The notes beneath the pieces are model-generated. The model had not been told where the DNA came from. It saw only the letters and a program-made list of their open reading frames with translations, and made no database searches. A stretch of 38,641 nucleotides of DNA from CAYHGV01 sp964356135 (lineage in GTDB: Bacteria > Hydrothermota > Tepidihabitantia > CAYHGV01). The translations under genes and the position numbers were made by a program. The stretch lies in NCBI GenBank assembly GCA_964356135.1, contig CAYHGV010000015.1, positions 1-38,641 on the forward strand, given 5' to 3'. Below are positions 15,836-23,655 of the stretch, one piece after another (within the stretch, counting starts at the first letter, position 1; every line of letters begins with the position of its first letter).

Positions 15836-16522
15836 TTAATGGGTAAATGCGTAGGCGACAATATTTATCCCGACCATGAATGCCGCCTCCCGTTTTTCGG
15901 GCGGGTCGTTATGGGCTTCGGTCCAGCCGTCGGAGATATTGGTATTATACGTGTAAAACACAACCAGCCGGCCGCCATAAAATATTCCCAGGCCCTTGGG
16001 TGGACCTTCGTAATGCTCGTGAATCTTGGGCAAGCCGTTGGGAAAATCATATACGATATGATAGAGCGGATGGTCGAACGGTAGCTCGACGAAATCATGC
16101 TCGGGAAAGACCTTTTTCATTTCGCGGCGAAAACTTTCATCCATTCCATAATCGTCATCGGCGTATAAAAAGCCGCCGTTCTTTAGGTAGAGCCGGAGCC
16201 GCTTGACCTCATCGTCGCTGAAGCTGATATTGCCGTGACCGGTGAGGAAGAGAAACGGATAGGAAAAAAGCTGGTCGTCGGAGAGGCTGACGACCGCTTC
16301 CTTTTCCTCACAGCGGATGTTGGTGCGACGGTCGAGCTCATGTGCCAGATTGGGGAGCATATCCGGGTCATTATACCAGTCACCGCCGCCCGAATATTTT
16401 AACCGGGCAAGGATGAACGAACCGGTCTCCTGGGCGGACAGAATAAATCCAAAATCCGGAATACTAAATCCTAAACAAATCCCAAATACTAAAATCCAAA
16501 TTCTCGATGGTGGCGGTCTCAC
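15836..16522 (-). CDS. DUF4159 protein with signal peptide derived from a dispersed repeat
   Basis: The 228-residue protein has FILARLKYSGGGDWYNDP right after the signal peptide (about residues 36-53), then LFLTGHGNISFSDDEVKRLRLYL, GGFLYADDDYGMD, FRREMKKVFPEH and HPLYHIVYDFP. These are the hallmarks of DUF4159, a Rossmann/glutamine-amidotransferase-like domain of unknown function often found near MoxR/BatA-type genes. The GTG start overlaps the PHP-gene stop (GTGA). The signal peptide (R-P-P-P-S-R then IWILVFGICLGFSIPDFGF) is encoded by 'atcccaaatactaaaatccaaat'-like repeat DNA, a family also seen at 6314-6350. Function is unknown; export to the periplasm is predicted. Confidence 0.85.
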   Translation of the reverse strand: MRPPPSRIWILVFGICLGFSIPDFGFILSAQETGSFILARLKYSGGGDWYNDPDMLPNLAHELDRRTNIRCEEKEAVVSLSDDQLFSYPFLFLTGHGNISFSDDEVKRLRLYLKNGGFLYADDDYGMDESFRREMKKVFPEHDFVELPFDHPLYHIVYDFPNGLPKIHEHYEGPPKGLGIFYGGRLVVFYTYNTNISDGWTEAHNDPPEKREAAFMVGINIVAYAFTH

Positions 16523-17352
16523 TTCAATTCCAACTGCAGATTTTTGAGTTCGAGATAGTATCGTATCGGAACCTTCACTTCGCCCAGGAAGATTCTGCCT
16601 TTGATGCCACCGTGGCAGTCGGAGCCGCCGGTGGCACGTAATCCTTTCGCGCGGACGAGCGCGAGGTAGCGCTGGCTGTCCGAAGCCGAATGCTCGGGAT
16701 GCCAGACTTCGATCCCGGCGAGTCCTTCGGGAACCAGGGCGTCGATGAGTTCATCTTTTCGGTAAATTCCGGGATGGGCTAACACCGGTGCGCCGCCGAA
16801 CTTAGTAATGAGTTGTACCCCGGCGCGGGGGGTGATTTCCATTTTGGGAACATACGCCGGACAGTGGTAGCCGATAAACCGATAAAACACCTCGTTAATT
16901 GAAGTCGCGTAACCCTTCTCGACGATCGCTTGGGCAATATGGGGCCGGCCGACCGAGCCGCCCTGGGCGAGCTCTAAAACCCGTTCTAATTCGACTGCGA
17001 TGTTCTGGACTGCGAGGTTCTTGACAATTTTCTCAGCCCGTTCCTTTCGACTTTTTTGAACGGTCGTTAAAAACTGGTTGAATTCAATGTTTCGATAATC
17101 AATAAAATATCCTAAGAGGTGTATGTCCAATCCCGCATAGAAGCAGGAGAGTTCGACTGCCGGAACAATCTCGACATTTTTTGCATAGTGTTGCGCACTC
17201 ACCATTCCGGCAACGGTATCGTGGTCGGCGATTCCTAAAGCGGAAAAGCCGAGCGCTTCCGCCCGGTCGACAACTGCCTGGGGTGAGAGGAGACTGTCGG
17301 ACGCGGTGGTATGAACATGAAGGTCGACAAATTCGTCGCTAAATTCAGACAT
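16519..17352 (-). CDS. PHP-domain phosphoesterase (3',5'-nucleoside bisphosphate phosphatase / RNase AM-like)
   Basis: The protein carries the PHP metal-binding motifs DLHVHTTASDS (residues about 10-20), GIADHDTV (about 40-47), VELSC (about 66-70), HLLGYF (about 77), VLAHPG (about 190-195) and GSDCHG (about 238-243). Its length and the inserted helical region match the YciV/TrpH group, which removes 3'-phosphates from 3',5'-bisphosphate nucleotides and trims RNA 5' ends. The precise substrate is not proven. ATG 17352 is preferred; an in-frame GTG at 17358 is an alternative. A weak TTGAAT/TTAGGT pair lies just before the start. The stop overlaps the DUF4159 start (GTGA), so the two genes share a transcript. 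Confidence 0.88.
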   Translation of the reverse strand: MSEFSDEFVDLHVHTTASDSLLSPQAVVDRAEALGFSALGIADHDTVAGMVSAQHYAKNVEIVPAVELSCFYAGLDIHLLGYFIDYRNIEFNQFLTTVQKSRKERAEKIVKNLAVQNIAVELERVLELAQGGSVGRPHIAQAIVEKGYATSINEVFYRFIGYHCPAYVPKMEITPRAGVQLITKFGGAPVLAHPGIYRKDELIDALVPEGLAGIEVWHPEHSASDSQRYLALVRAKGLRATGGSDCHGGIKGRIFLGEVKVPIRYYLELKNLQLELK

Positions 17353-17480
17353 AACCACCTAAAAGATTGTTATCACGAAATTCAAGAAATCTAGAAACCA
17401 CGAAAAAAACCTTTTACTCACGAACTATTTTGGGACCCGTTCGTGTGCGTCTCGTTCCGCGGCGAATTCGTGGTTAATAA
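17353..17480. repeat. Intergenic dispersed-repeat copies in both orientations
   Basis: The region contains 'atcacgaaattcaag', 'aaaccacgaaaaaa' and, inverted near 17455-17475, 'gcgaattcgtggtta'. It separates the ATPase gene from the PHP gene. No gene is visible. Confidence 0.55.
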
Positions 17481-18302
17481 TTACAGCTTCAAATCGAGGT
17501 TTTGTGCCACCCGTTCGATAATAAATTCATCAATCACCGGCTTACGCTGGACAAAGCCTTCGACTAAGGCATTATCGCAGACGACATTGACGAGTCGGGG
17601 TCTGCCGCCGGAGTATTTGGCTATTAAATCAAAAGCCGGTTGGGTAAAGAGTTCGGGCGTTCGACCGGCAATTGCTAATCGGTGCCGAATATAGGCTACG
17701 ACCGTCGCTGAATCGAGCGGTCGTAACAGAACCCGGACTGCGATCCGCTGATAGAGCCCCGGGTTTTGAGCTAAAAATTCGTTGAGCGGCGGCAGCCCGG
17801 AGAGGATGAAGGTAATGAGCCGCACTCCGCCCGAAACTTCTAAATTGAGCAAACCCCGCATCTCCTCCGCACATTCGGGCTGGGTCAATTTATTTGCTTC
17901 GTCAATAAAAATTACCGTGCGCTGGTCTCGTTTGTAAATATCGACCAGTCTTCGGGTGATGACCGAAAAAAGTTCGTGGGTTTCCTGGGGCAGATCCCGT
18001 AAACCGAGCAGGAGGCCGATCTTTTGTATAAGCCAGATGGGCGAGAAATCGGAATGGGTTAAAACCAGCAGTCCGACCTGATACCCGCCCTGAGCTGCCA
18101 GTTCGCCGAGGATGCGCCGGGCAAGGGTGGTCTTGCCGGTTCCTAAATCTCCTAACAGGAGCGCCAGTCCTCGCCGGCCGCGCGCGGCATGGAGCAGATA
18201 CTCGCGTGCCAGGGCATGCTGGGGTGAATTAAAATAGAACCGGGGGTCGGGATGGTTGGCAAACGGCTCAAATTTTAACTGGTAGAAAGTTTCGTAGCCC
18301 AT
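17481..18302 (-). CDS. ExeA/GspA-like AAA ATPase
   Basis: The 273-residue protein starts GYETFYQLKFEPFANHPDPRFYF, the typical opening of ExeA/GspA (secretion ATPase) and TniB-like proteins. The Walker A is GDLGTGKTT (about residues 50-58) and Walker B VIFIDEANKL (about 131-140). A sensor-like 'ILSGLPPLNEFL' (about 175) and an arginine-rich lid (RIAVRVLLRPLD) follow. ExeA homologues energise peptidoglycan remodelling for type II secretion or pilus assembly, but many stand alone. Here it follows two TPR proteins with only two bases between genes. It lacks the C-terminal membrane and peptidoglycan-binding part of ExeA, so it probably acts in the cytoplasm with the TPR partners. Confidence 0.85.
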   Translation of the reverse strand: MGYETFYQLKFEPFANHPDPRFYFNSPQHALAREYLLHAARGRRGLALLLGDLGTGKTTLARRILGELAAQGGYQVGLLVLTHSDFSPIWLIQKIGLLLGLRDLPQETHELFSVITRRLVDIYKRDQRTVIFIDEANKLTQPECAEEMRGLLNLEVSGGVRLITFILSGLPPLNEFLAQNPGLYQRIAVRVLLRPLDSATVVAYIRHRLAIAGRTPELFTQPAFDLIAKYSGGRPRLVNVVCDNALVEGFVQRKPVIDEFIIERVAQNLDLKL

Positions 18303-18304
18303 AG

Positions 18305-19594
18305 TTAGAGAAATGCGATATTCTCCTCGCTCAACAAAGGCGGGAGTTCTTCAGGTTTAGGTTCTTCGAGTGCAACCGAGGGCAGAGGTTCTTCAATAAC
18401 CGGGAATCGTTCTTCGATGACCGGGGCAGGCGCGGAAACCTCGGGCGAAGGTTCTTCTTTCGGTGTCGCCACCTCTGGCGGCGCCGGCACTTCCGGCGCT
18501 GCGGGTTCTGGCTCAGGTCGAGGAGCAGGTGCTTTTTCCAAGGGTGAAGGTGTTACTTCGGCAGGAGGGGTTACTTCTTTGACTGGCGCCGCTATCCCCG
18601 ATGGCGCCGCTATCTCCGATGGCGCCGCTATCTCCGATGGCGCCGCTATCTCCGATGGCGCCGCTATCTCCGATGGCGCCGCTACCAGAGGCATTGCTTC
18701 TGTGACAGTAGAAGCGGTCTGGGGTATCACTATTACCGGCGGTGTCGGTTCTGGCTCCTTTACTATCGTCTTGGGAATAGTCGGTATCTGACCACCTAAT
18801 AAGGCAATGAGTTCCTGGGTATTCCGATAGTCGGGTGCAAGTTTTGAAATCTGGGTAAATTCTTCCAGGGCTCTGGTTGTATCATCAAGATTTCGATAGA
18901 TAGTGCCGAGGAGATAGTGGAGACTCAGTTTTTCAGTTTCGGAGAACGGTGCCCGGAGACCTTCTTTAACGAGGCTAATTGCTTTGGGATAGTCGCCTTT
19001 TTTAATAAGGCAGGTTGCCAATGGTTCAATTGTCTCGGCGGTCTTTTTGAGCCTGTGGGCAAGTTCGAGCTGGATTTGGGCTTCAGCCAGCATCCCGGAT
19101 TCCAGGAATCGCTCACCGAGAGCCAATCTCCTTTCCGGTTGCTCATCGGGTTCCTGAATTTTGGCTTTAAAGTCATTCCAGAGTTGATTTGGGTCTTCAG
19201 CCGGAACAACCTCCTCTTTGGGCGGTGCCGGTTCGGGTCGAAGAGTGGTCGGTGTTTCTAAAGATTCGGTCGGTACCGACGCTGGTCTCGTCTCGGAAGG
19301 TGGTTTGGGTGGCTCACGTTTTACCTCTTCCATACCTAATCGGGCGACAATCTCTTCAACCCGGCGGGTGGGCGGTCCTGGGGCTAATTCCTCCAGACCC
19401 CGAATTGCGGTCCAGTTCTCAGGCTCGAGATCGAGAACCCGTTTATAGATCGTTATCGCCTCCTGGTTCTCGCCCAGCTCCCGAAGGACTACCGCCGCGG
19501 CTAAGAGTTCGGCAATTGCCTCTTCCCGAAAGCCAATCTGGAGCAAAAGATTAGCCAGTTCTATCTTGCTCTTCGAGTCCAGTCCTTCTTTCAA
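18305..19594 (-). CDS. TPR protein with Pro/Ala-rich low-complexity C-terminus
   Basis: The 429-residue protein has N-terminal TPR helices (about 6-75: ELANLLLQIGFREEAIAEL, ITIYKRVLDLEPENWTAI). A Pro/Glu-rich linker follows (about 85-135), then a second TPR block (about 140-265), then a long Ala/Pro/Glu tail (about 280-425) that contains five IAAPSE-type hexapeptides. The start is TTG at 19594, overlapping the stop of the previous TPR gene (TTGA), with GGAGG upstream. Such proteins are scaffolds; the tail is likely disordered. The function is unknown, but gene order links it to the preceding TPR protein and the following ATPase. Confidence 0.85.
   Translation of the reverse strand: MKEGLDSKSKIELANLLLQIGFREEAIAELLAAAVVLRELGENQEAITIYKRVLDLEPENWTAIRGLEELAPGPPTRRVEEIVARLGMEEVKREPPKPPSETRPASVPTESLETPTTLRPEPAPPKEEVVPAEDPNQLWNDFKAKIQEPDEQPERRLALGERFLESGMLAEAQIQLELAHRLKKTAETIEPLATCLIKKGDYPKAISLVKEGLRAPFSETEKLSLHYLLGTIYRNLDDTTRALEEFTQISKLAPDYRNTQELIALLGGQIPTIPKTIVKEPEPTPPVIVIPQTASTVTEAMPLVAAPSEIAAPSEIAAPSEIAAPSEIAAPSGIAAPVKEVTPPAEVTPSPLEKAPAPRPEPEPAAPEVPAPPEVATPKEEPSPEVSAPAPVIEERFPVIEEPLPSVALEEPKPEELPPLLSEENIAFL
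18585..18690. repeat. 18-bp in-frame tandem repeat, five full copies
   Basis: The unit GGCGCCGCTATCTCCGAT repeats at 18585, 18603, 18621, 18639 and 18657, with a partial sixth copy from 18675. The first copy differs by one base and copies 2-5 are identical. It encodes alternating Ala-Ala-Pro-Ser-Glu-Ile in the TPR protein. Near-identity suggests recent expansion, and the copy number may vary between strains. Confidence 0.9.
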
Positions 19595-20184
19595 TTACTA
19601 CCTCCGAAACTCTTCAGGTACTCCTCCAGTTTTGACGCTTGCTCGGTATCTCCCCGTTCTTTCAGTTCAAAGACCAGTTTTTTCAACTCTTCGGCGGCAG
19701 CCTCGACTTTGTCCCAGAACCGGAGAAGTTTGGCGAAACAATACCGCAGTTCGACGTTTTGGGGTTCGAGTTCGGCCAAACGAGTGGCGGCAGTCAGGAA
19801 CCGTTCCGATTCGTGCTGAGCGAACATTGCCTCGGCATAGGACAAAAGTCGTTTTTGCGCTTCCCGTTTAAGACCGAACTGGGTGTAGAGTTCGGCGAGA
19901 CGCCACTGGTGTTCTAAATCGTGGGGTTTCAGTTTAACGAGTTTCTCGGTCACGACGATTGCGGCCGGTGCGTCCGATTTTTCCAGGTAGATATTTTTTG
20001 CCCGTTCATAGCGCCAGGTCGCCTCGGCGTCATCACCCTGGCCGCGGGCGATATCCCCTAAAATTTCATGGATCGCCGGTTCATTGGGATTGGCATCAAG
20101 TTCCTGGCGCAGAACCTTCAACGCCTCGTCATAATAACCGAGGTCGCTATAATCCCGAGCCCGTTTGATGTTATCTTCAGCCAT
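19591..20184 (-). CDS. TPR-repeat protein
   Basis: The 197-residue, all-helical protein has at least four tetratricopeptide units: ARDYSDLGYYDEALKVL, PAIHEILGDIARGQGDDAEATWRYERAKN, HQWRLAELYTQFGLKREA (listed here in parts) and VELRYCFAKLLRFWDKVEAA. It has no signal peptide and should be cytoplasmic. The ATG overlaps the ftcD stop by eight bases (ATGGCTGA), and its own TGA overlaps the next TPR gene's TTG. It is a protein-interaction scaffold of unknown partner; the ATPase two genes on is the obvious candidate. Confidence 0.85.
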   Translation of the reverse strand: MAEDNIKRARDYSDLGYYDEALKVLRQELDANPNEPAIHEILGDIARGQGDDAEATWRYERAKNIYLEKSDAPAAIVVTEKLVKLKPHDLEHQWRLAELYTQFGLKREAQKRLLSYAEAMFAQHESERFLTAATRLAELEPQNVELRYCFAKLLRFWDKVEAAAEELKKLVFELKERGDTEQASKLEEYLKSFGGSN

Positions 20185-21697
20185 TGGTTAATGCCCGCTC
20201 GACGGTTTCGGTCGCTTCTTTCACGAAGAGCGTTGCCTGGGTTGTGAATTCCTCGACCCGGGTTCTGGTTTTTTCGACAAAATCGGCATCACGAATTCCG
20301 GAAAGATTAATCAGGACATTAAGGCGAGCCCCCCGGAGGCAAGTCTCGAGGAGCATTGCGCCGACCCCGACATCGCTTAAAGAATTTTTATTACCTTTTT
20401 CAGCAAGCGGTTTTGCCGAGCGCAGCGCCTCAACCGCCCGTTCCATCGTTTCTAAGGGGACAAGCGAGGCTTTAACCAAAGCTGCCTGGATTGCCTGGGC
20501 ACGGTTGACGGTATCGGCTTCGGTTGCTTTCGTTAATTTATAGGCAGACAGGACCGCTTCAAACGATTGGGCATCCTCATCGACCAATGCCAAAAATCGG
20601 TCGGGAAATGGCTTCAGGCGCTCTTTATGAGTTTTCATCTCTGCTTCGACGATCTCATACCCTTTTTTACCAATCGTCAGGTCAATCACCATTAACAACA
20701 GACCCGCTCCCAGGGCGCCGGCTAATGCCGCACACGAGCCGCCGCCCGGTACGGGCGCAGCCGTTGCCACTTCGCTGACGAAATCGTGCAGACCTTTGGG
20801 CGGCAGCAACCGGTTTTCCAAAATCTGGTCATAGTTGAAGGTATCAAGCTGGAGGTAGTAGACCGCGGTATCAATCAATGCCTGCTGGGGTACGAGTCCG
20901 ACAATTTCACTTTCCTTAATCGTGACGCCGTAGCGTTCTGCCTCCCGTTTAATCGTCTCAAAAGTGCGAAAGAGCGGAGTGGCTAAAAAATTGGTCATGT
21001 TAATTGACACCTGGGCACAGTTCTTCTCTTTGATTTCAAATCCTAAAGCCTTGGCATAGCGGAATCCGCCGTCTCGGAACCGTATCGCCTTGGCAATTTT
21101 TTTGGCAATTTCCAGATCCTGGGTACGCAAGTTGACATTGTAGGCGATCAACGGGAAGCGGGCGCCGACAACGGTCGCGCCGGCAGTGGGGTGAAGCTCG
21201 GGGTTTCCAAAATCGGGACGCCGGTCAGGATCGGTCTTGATCGCTTCTTTGATTCCTTCATATTCGCCTTTGCGGATGTTCGCCAAATCAACCCGTTCGG
21301 GTCTGGTCGCAGCCGCTTCATAGAGATAGACCGGAATAGCGAGTTCATCGGCTAAGCGTTTACCCAAATTTTTTGCTAATTCGACACACTCATCCATGGT
21401 AATATTGGCGATTGGCACAAACGGAATAACGTCGGTGGCGCCGAGGCGCGGGTGTTCTCCGCGGTGCTGGTTTAAGTCGATCAACCGCTGGGCAGTGCGC
21501 GTTCCCCGAAATGCAGCTTCGACGCACGCATCCGGTTCGCCAATAAAGGATATGACCGCCCGGTTGTGGTCACCATTCATCTCTTTATCAAGCAGGGTTA
21601 CCCCCGGAACGCTCGTAATCGCAGCGACAATCGTATCGATGACTTCGGTCCTCCTGCCTTCACTAAAATTCGGGACGCATTCGACGATTCTACGCAT
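20177..21697 (-). CDS. ftcD: Glutamate formimidoyltransferase / formimidoyltetrahydrofolate cyclodeaminase fusion
   Basis: The protein of about 506 residues transfers the formimino group of formiminoglutamate to tetrahydrofolate and then releases ammonia to give 5,10-methenyl-THF, the end of one histidine-degradation route. The N-terminal transferase begins RRIVECVPNFSEGRR and has DGDHNR-like MNGDHNRAVISF, HPRLGATDVIPFVPI and NPELHPTAGATVVGAR. The cyclodeaminase (about 305-506) has FVSEVATAAPVPGGGS, helical throughout. The full-length fusion resembles animal FTCD; many bacteria have separate proteins. ATG 21697 is preferred, with an in-frame GTG at 21709 as alternative. It overlaps hutI by eight bases, consistent with hutI product flow. 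Confidence 0.93.
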   Translation of the reverse strand: MRRIVECVPNFSEGRRTEVIDTIVAAITSVPGVTLLDKEMNGDHNRAVISFIGEPDACVEAAFRGTRTAQRLIDLNQHRGEHPRLGATDVIPFVPIANITMDECVELAKNLGKRLADELAIPVYLYEAAATRPERVDLANIRKGEYEGIKEAIKTDPDRRPDFGNPELHPTAGATVVGARFPLIAYNVNLRTQDLEIAKKIAKAIRFRDGGFRYAKALGFEIKEKNCAQVSINMTNFLATPLFRTFETIKREAERYGVTIKESEIVGLVPQQALIDTAVYYLQLDTFNYDQILENRLLPPKGLHDFVSEVATAAPVPGGGSCAALAGALGAGLLLMVIDLTIGKKGYEIVEAEMKTHKERLKPFPDRFLALVDEDAQSFEAVLSAYKLTKATEADTVNRAQAIQAALVKASLVPLETMERAVEALRSAKPLAEKGNKNSLSDVGVGAMLLETCLRGARLNVLINLSGIRDADFVEKTRTRVEEFTTQATLFVKEATETVERALTNG

Positions 21698-22889
21698 GGA
21701 TGACTTCACCTTTTTTGATCACGGTCTGGACCGGATTTCTGCCGAACTGATAGGGAATCTGCCGGTAGTCCGGTATGTTTAAAATCAAAATATCGGCATC
21801 TTTGCCGACCTCGAGACTGCCGATTTTGTTTTCTAATTGCACCGCCCGAGCTCCGTTCAACGTCGAAGCGACCAGGGCTTCGGAAATGGTCAAGCCATAG
21901 AGAAGACAGGCTAAGCCGATAATTATTGGCATCTGGTATATCATACAGCTTCCAGGATTATAATCGCTACCGATGGCGATTGTCAAGCCCAATCTCCGCA
22001 TCGCCGCCAGCGGTGGGTGTTTTTTGGTCTGGAGATAGAGCGATGTTCCGGGCAGCAGCACCGCCACGACATTATTTTTTTTCATCAAGCGGAGACCTTT
22101 CACCGACGGGAATAAGAGATGGTCAGCCGAGACGGCGGAGACTCTGCCCGCAACCTCGGCTCCCTTCGATGATTCAATCTCGTCGGCGTGAATCTTGGGT
22201 AGCAGACCAAACTCCCGGGCATAACGGAGGATCTGTTCGGATTCTTTATGATTGAAAACAAAATTCTCACAGAAGACATCGCAGAAACGGGCGAGACCCA
22301 GCTTTGCCACTGCCGGGATCATTTTTTTTACAATCGTTTCGATGTATTTCTTTTTGTCGGTTCCTTTGGGGACGGCGTGGGCGCCTAAAAAGGTCGGAAC
22401 GATCGTGACTTTATTCCGAGATTGGAGCCGCTCGACAACGCGCAGAATTTTGAGTTCATCGTTTAATGAAAGCCCGTAGCCGGATTTGATTTCAACGGTG
22501 GTCGTTCCCCAGCGGATAAGTTCATTGATGCGTTCCTGGGCGAGCGTTACGAGCTCATCCTCCGATGCCCGACGGGTCTTTTTCACGGTGTTGAGAATGC
22601 CGCCACCGCGCTGGGTGATGGTTTTGTAGCTGACGCCCGTAAGGCGTCTTTCAAATTCATCCACTCTTGAGCCGGCATAGACGAGGTGGGTGTGGCAGTC
22701 AACGAAACCGGGCATTACCACCATTCCCCGGGTATCGAGCGTTTGACAATTTTTATTTTTGAAATGAGCATCCTTACCGACAAACGCAATTTTCCCCCGG
22801 TCGATCGCAACGACACCATTTTTGATGATGCCGGGCTTGCCCGCGCGCATGGTCAGGAGCTGGCCGATGTTTTTTATGACTAAATCCAT
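21690..22889 (-). CDS. hutI: Imidazolonepropionase
   Basis: The 399-residue amidohydrolase opens the imidazolone ring to give formiminoglutamate, the substrate of the ftcD product encoded next. Motifs are DCHTHLVYAGSRVDEFERRL (about 65-84), GGGILNTV..TR (about 95), TFLGAHAVP (about 172), KIHADEIE (about 232), SADHLLFP (about 254) and GSDYNPGSC (about 302-310), covering the metal and substrate residues. hutH and hutU are not in the window. The ATG has no Shine-Dalgarno and lies five bases after a good -10 box, so the message is probably leaderless. It heads a five-gene run down to the ExeA-like ATPase. Confidence 0.95.
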   Translation of the reverse strand: MDLVIKNIGQLLTMRAGKPGIIKNGVVAIDRGKIAFVGKDAHFKNKNCQTLDTRGMVVMPGFVDCHTHLVYAGSRVDEFERRLTGVSYKTITQRGGGILNTVKKTRRASEDELVTLAQERINELIRWGTTTVEIKSGYGLSLNDELKILRVVERLQSRNKVTIVPTFLGAHAVPKGTDKKKYIETIVKKMIPAVAKLGLARFCDVFCENFVFNHKESEQILRYAREFGLLPKIHADEIESSKGAEVAGRVSAVSADHLLFPSVKGLRLMKKNNVVAVLLPGTSLYLQTKKHPPLAAMRRLGLTIAIGSDYNPGSCMIYQMPIIIGLACLLYGLTISEALVASTLNGARAVQLENKIGSLEVGKDADILILNIPDYRQIPYQFGRNPVQTVIKKGEVIHA

Positions 22890-22894
22890 AAACC

Positions 22895-22923
22895 ATATAA
22901 ACCCGAATTTGAACCCTTGTCAA
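22895..22923 (-). promoter_or_regulatory. Promoter of hutI-ftcD operon, predicted leaderless
   Basis: On the minus strand TTGACA (22923-22918), 17 bases, TTATAT (22900-22895), then five bases to the ATG. Transcription should start at or beside the start codon. Confidence 0.7.
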
Positions 22924-23027
22924 CCCCGTTGGATAAAGGTTCTAAATAAGTCATTGTTACCACGAAAACGCGACAATACGTAAGGATCGGAAGACCGTTC
23001 CGTATCACCGGCTAACGGGCTGAATGA

Positions 23028-23058
23028 CCAAACGGGGAGCGGACTGCTCCCCGTTTGG
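23028..23058 (-). terminator. Strong hairpin, probable terminator of the DUF4389 gene
   Basis: CCAAACGGGGAGC (23028-23040) and GCTCCCCGTTTGG (23046-23058) form a perfect 13-bp stem with a five-base loop, 21 bases beyond the DUF4389 stop. The minus-strand T-run after it is poor, so it may be an RNA-stabilising or REP-like hairpin. Confidence 0.55.
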
Positions 23059-23079
23059 TTTGCAATGATCGTTGAGGTT

Positions 23080-23382
23080 CTATTCTTTACCGGTGAAAGG
23101 TGGGTATTTATCGGTGAGATTTGCCATATGACCCATGACCCGGTTCTGCCAGCGGTAGAGACCAACGACAAAATTGAACATTCCCTGCGGGTACTTGCCG
23201 GTAAAGAGGATTGCCCACCAGGCAATAAAAGCAACAACACTTGCCGCAATCTGGTAGAAGAAGAGACAGAATAAGTGAGGAATTCCGATATAGATTGAGC
23301 CGAAGAGGGTTCGGAGAAGGAGTTTTCCCCGGGATAGTTTCTCTGGATAATCGACGGTAAATTTGATTGGATAGTCTGGCAT
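23080..23382 (-). CDS. DUF4389 membrane protein
   Basis: The 100-residue protein begins PDYPIKFTVDYPEKLSR and has two membrane segments: about 22-52 (LLRTLFGSIYIGIPHLFCLF) and 50-62 (VVAFIAWWAILFTGKYP). It closes with PQGMFNFVVGLYRWQNRVMGHMANLTDKYPPF. The YPxR/W...LYRW..RV..Y...L.D.YPPF pattern is that of DUF4389, small inner-membrane proteins of unknown function. AAAAGGAGG precedes the ATG. The promoter lies about 130 bases upstream, giving an unusually long leader for this window. Confidence 0.85.
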   Translation of the reverse strand: MPDYPIKFTVDYPEKLSRGKLLLRTLFGSIYIGIPHLFCLFFYQIAASVVAFIAWWAILFTGKYPQGMFNFVVGLYRWQNRVMGHMANLTDKYPPFTGKE

Positions 23383-23511
23383 CTAAGCCTCCTTTTTGGG
23401 TTGGAGTTTATTCATTCCGTTAGTTGGTCTGGGCGTCTGGCACCTCCTTTAGTTATCATACATTCTTTGTGCCTGGGCACTGTTGGAAGACCCGTGTCCA
23501 ACAAATCATCG
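23383..23511 (-). promoter_or_regulatory. Long 5' leader of the DUF4389 gene with a duplicated start-like segment
   Basis: The predicted leader contains a second AAAGGAGG at about 23450, followed by TGCCAGAC, the same octamer that follows the real start. A GTG there would encode only M-P-D-A-Q-T-N before TAA. Near 23480 the palindrome GTGCC-CA-GGCAC can form a small hairpin. It may be a leader peptide or a partial duplication of the start region. Confidence 0.35.
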
Positions 23512-23517
23512 TGTCCA

Positions 23518-23546
23518 CTTATACGAGGAGATTTGAAATTTGTCAA
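23518..23546 (-). promoter_or_regulatory. Sigma70-type promoter of the DUF4389 gene
   Basis: On the minus strand TTGACA (23546-23541), 17 bases, TATAAG (23523-23518). It points away from the divergent A2M promoter at 23627. Confidence 0.65.
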
Positions 23547-23626
23547 GGGTAAAATTTGATTGGCGGTCAATAATTTTAACAGTTCAGTGAAAGGAATATT
23601 CAGGAGTGCCGGTCACTATATTATAA

Positions 23627-23655
23627 TTGACAGCGGCAATAAAGTCGGGGATAAT
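23627..23655 (+). promoter_or_regulatory. Sigma70-type promoter of the alpha-2-macroglobulin-like gene
   Basis: TTGACA (23627-23632), 17 bases, GATAAT (23650-23655). The leader would be about 15 bases and contains AAAGGAGGA before the ATG at 23677. This shows that the in-frame ATG at 23560 is not the real start. Confidence 0.7.

Noticed and set aside
18417..18791. Plus-strand Gly/Ala/Ser-rich open frame opposite the TPR protein tail
   Set aside because: It is the antisense of the 18-bp tandem repeat; low complexity with no ribosome site.
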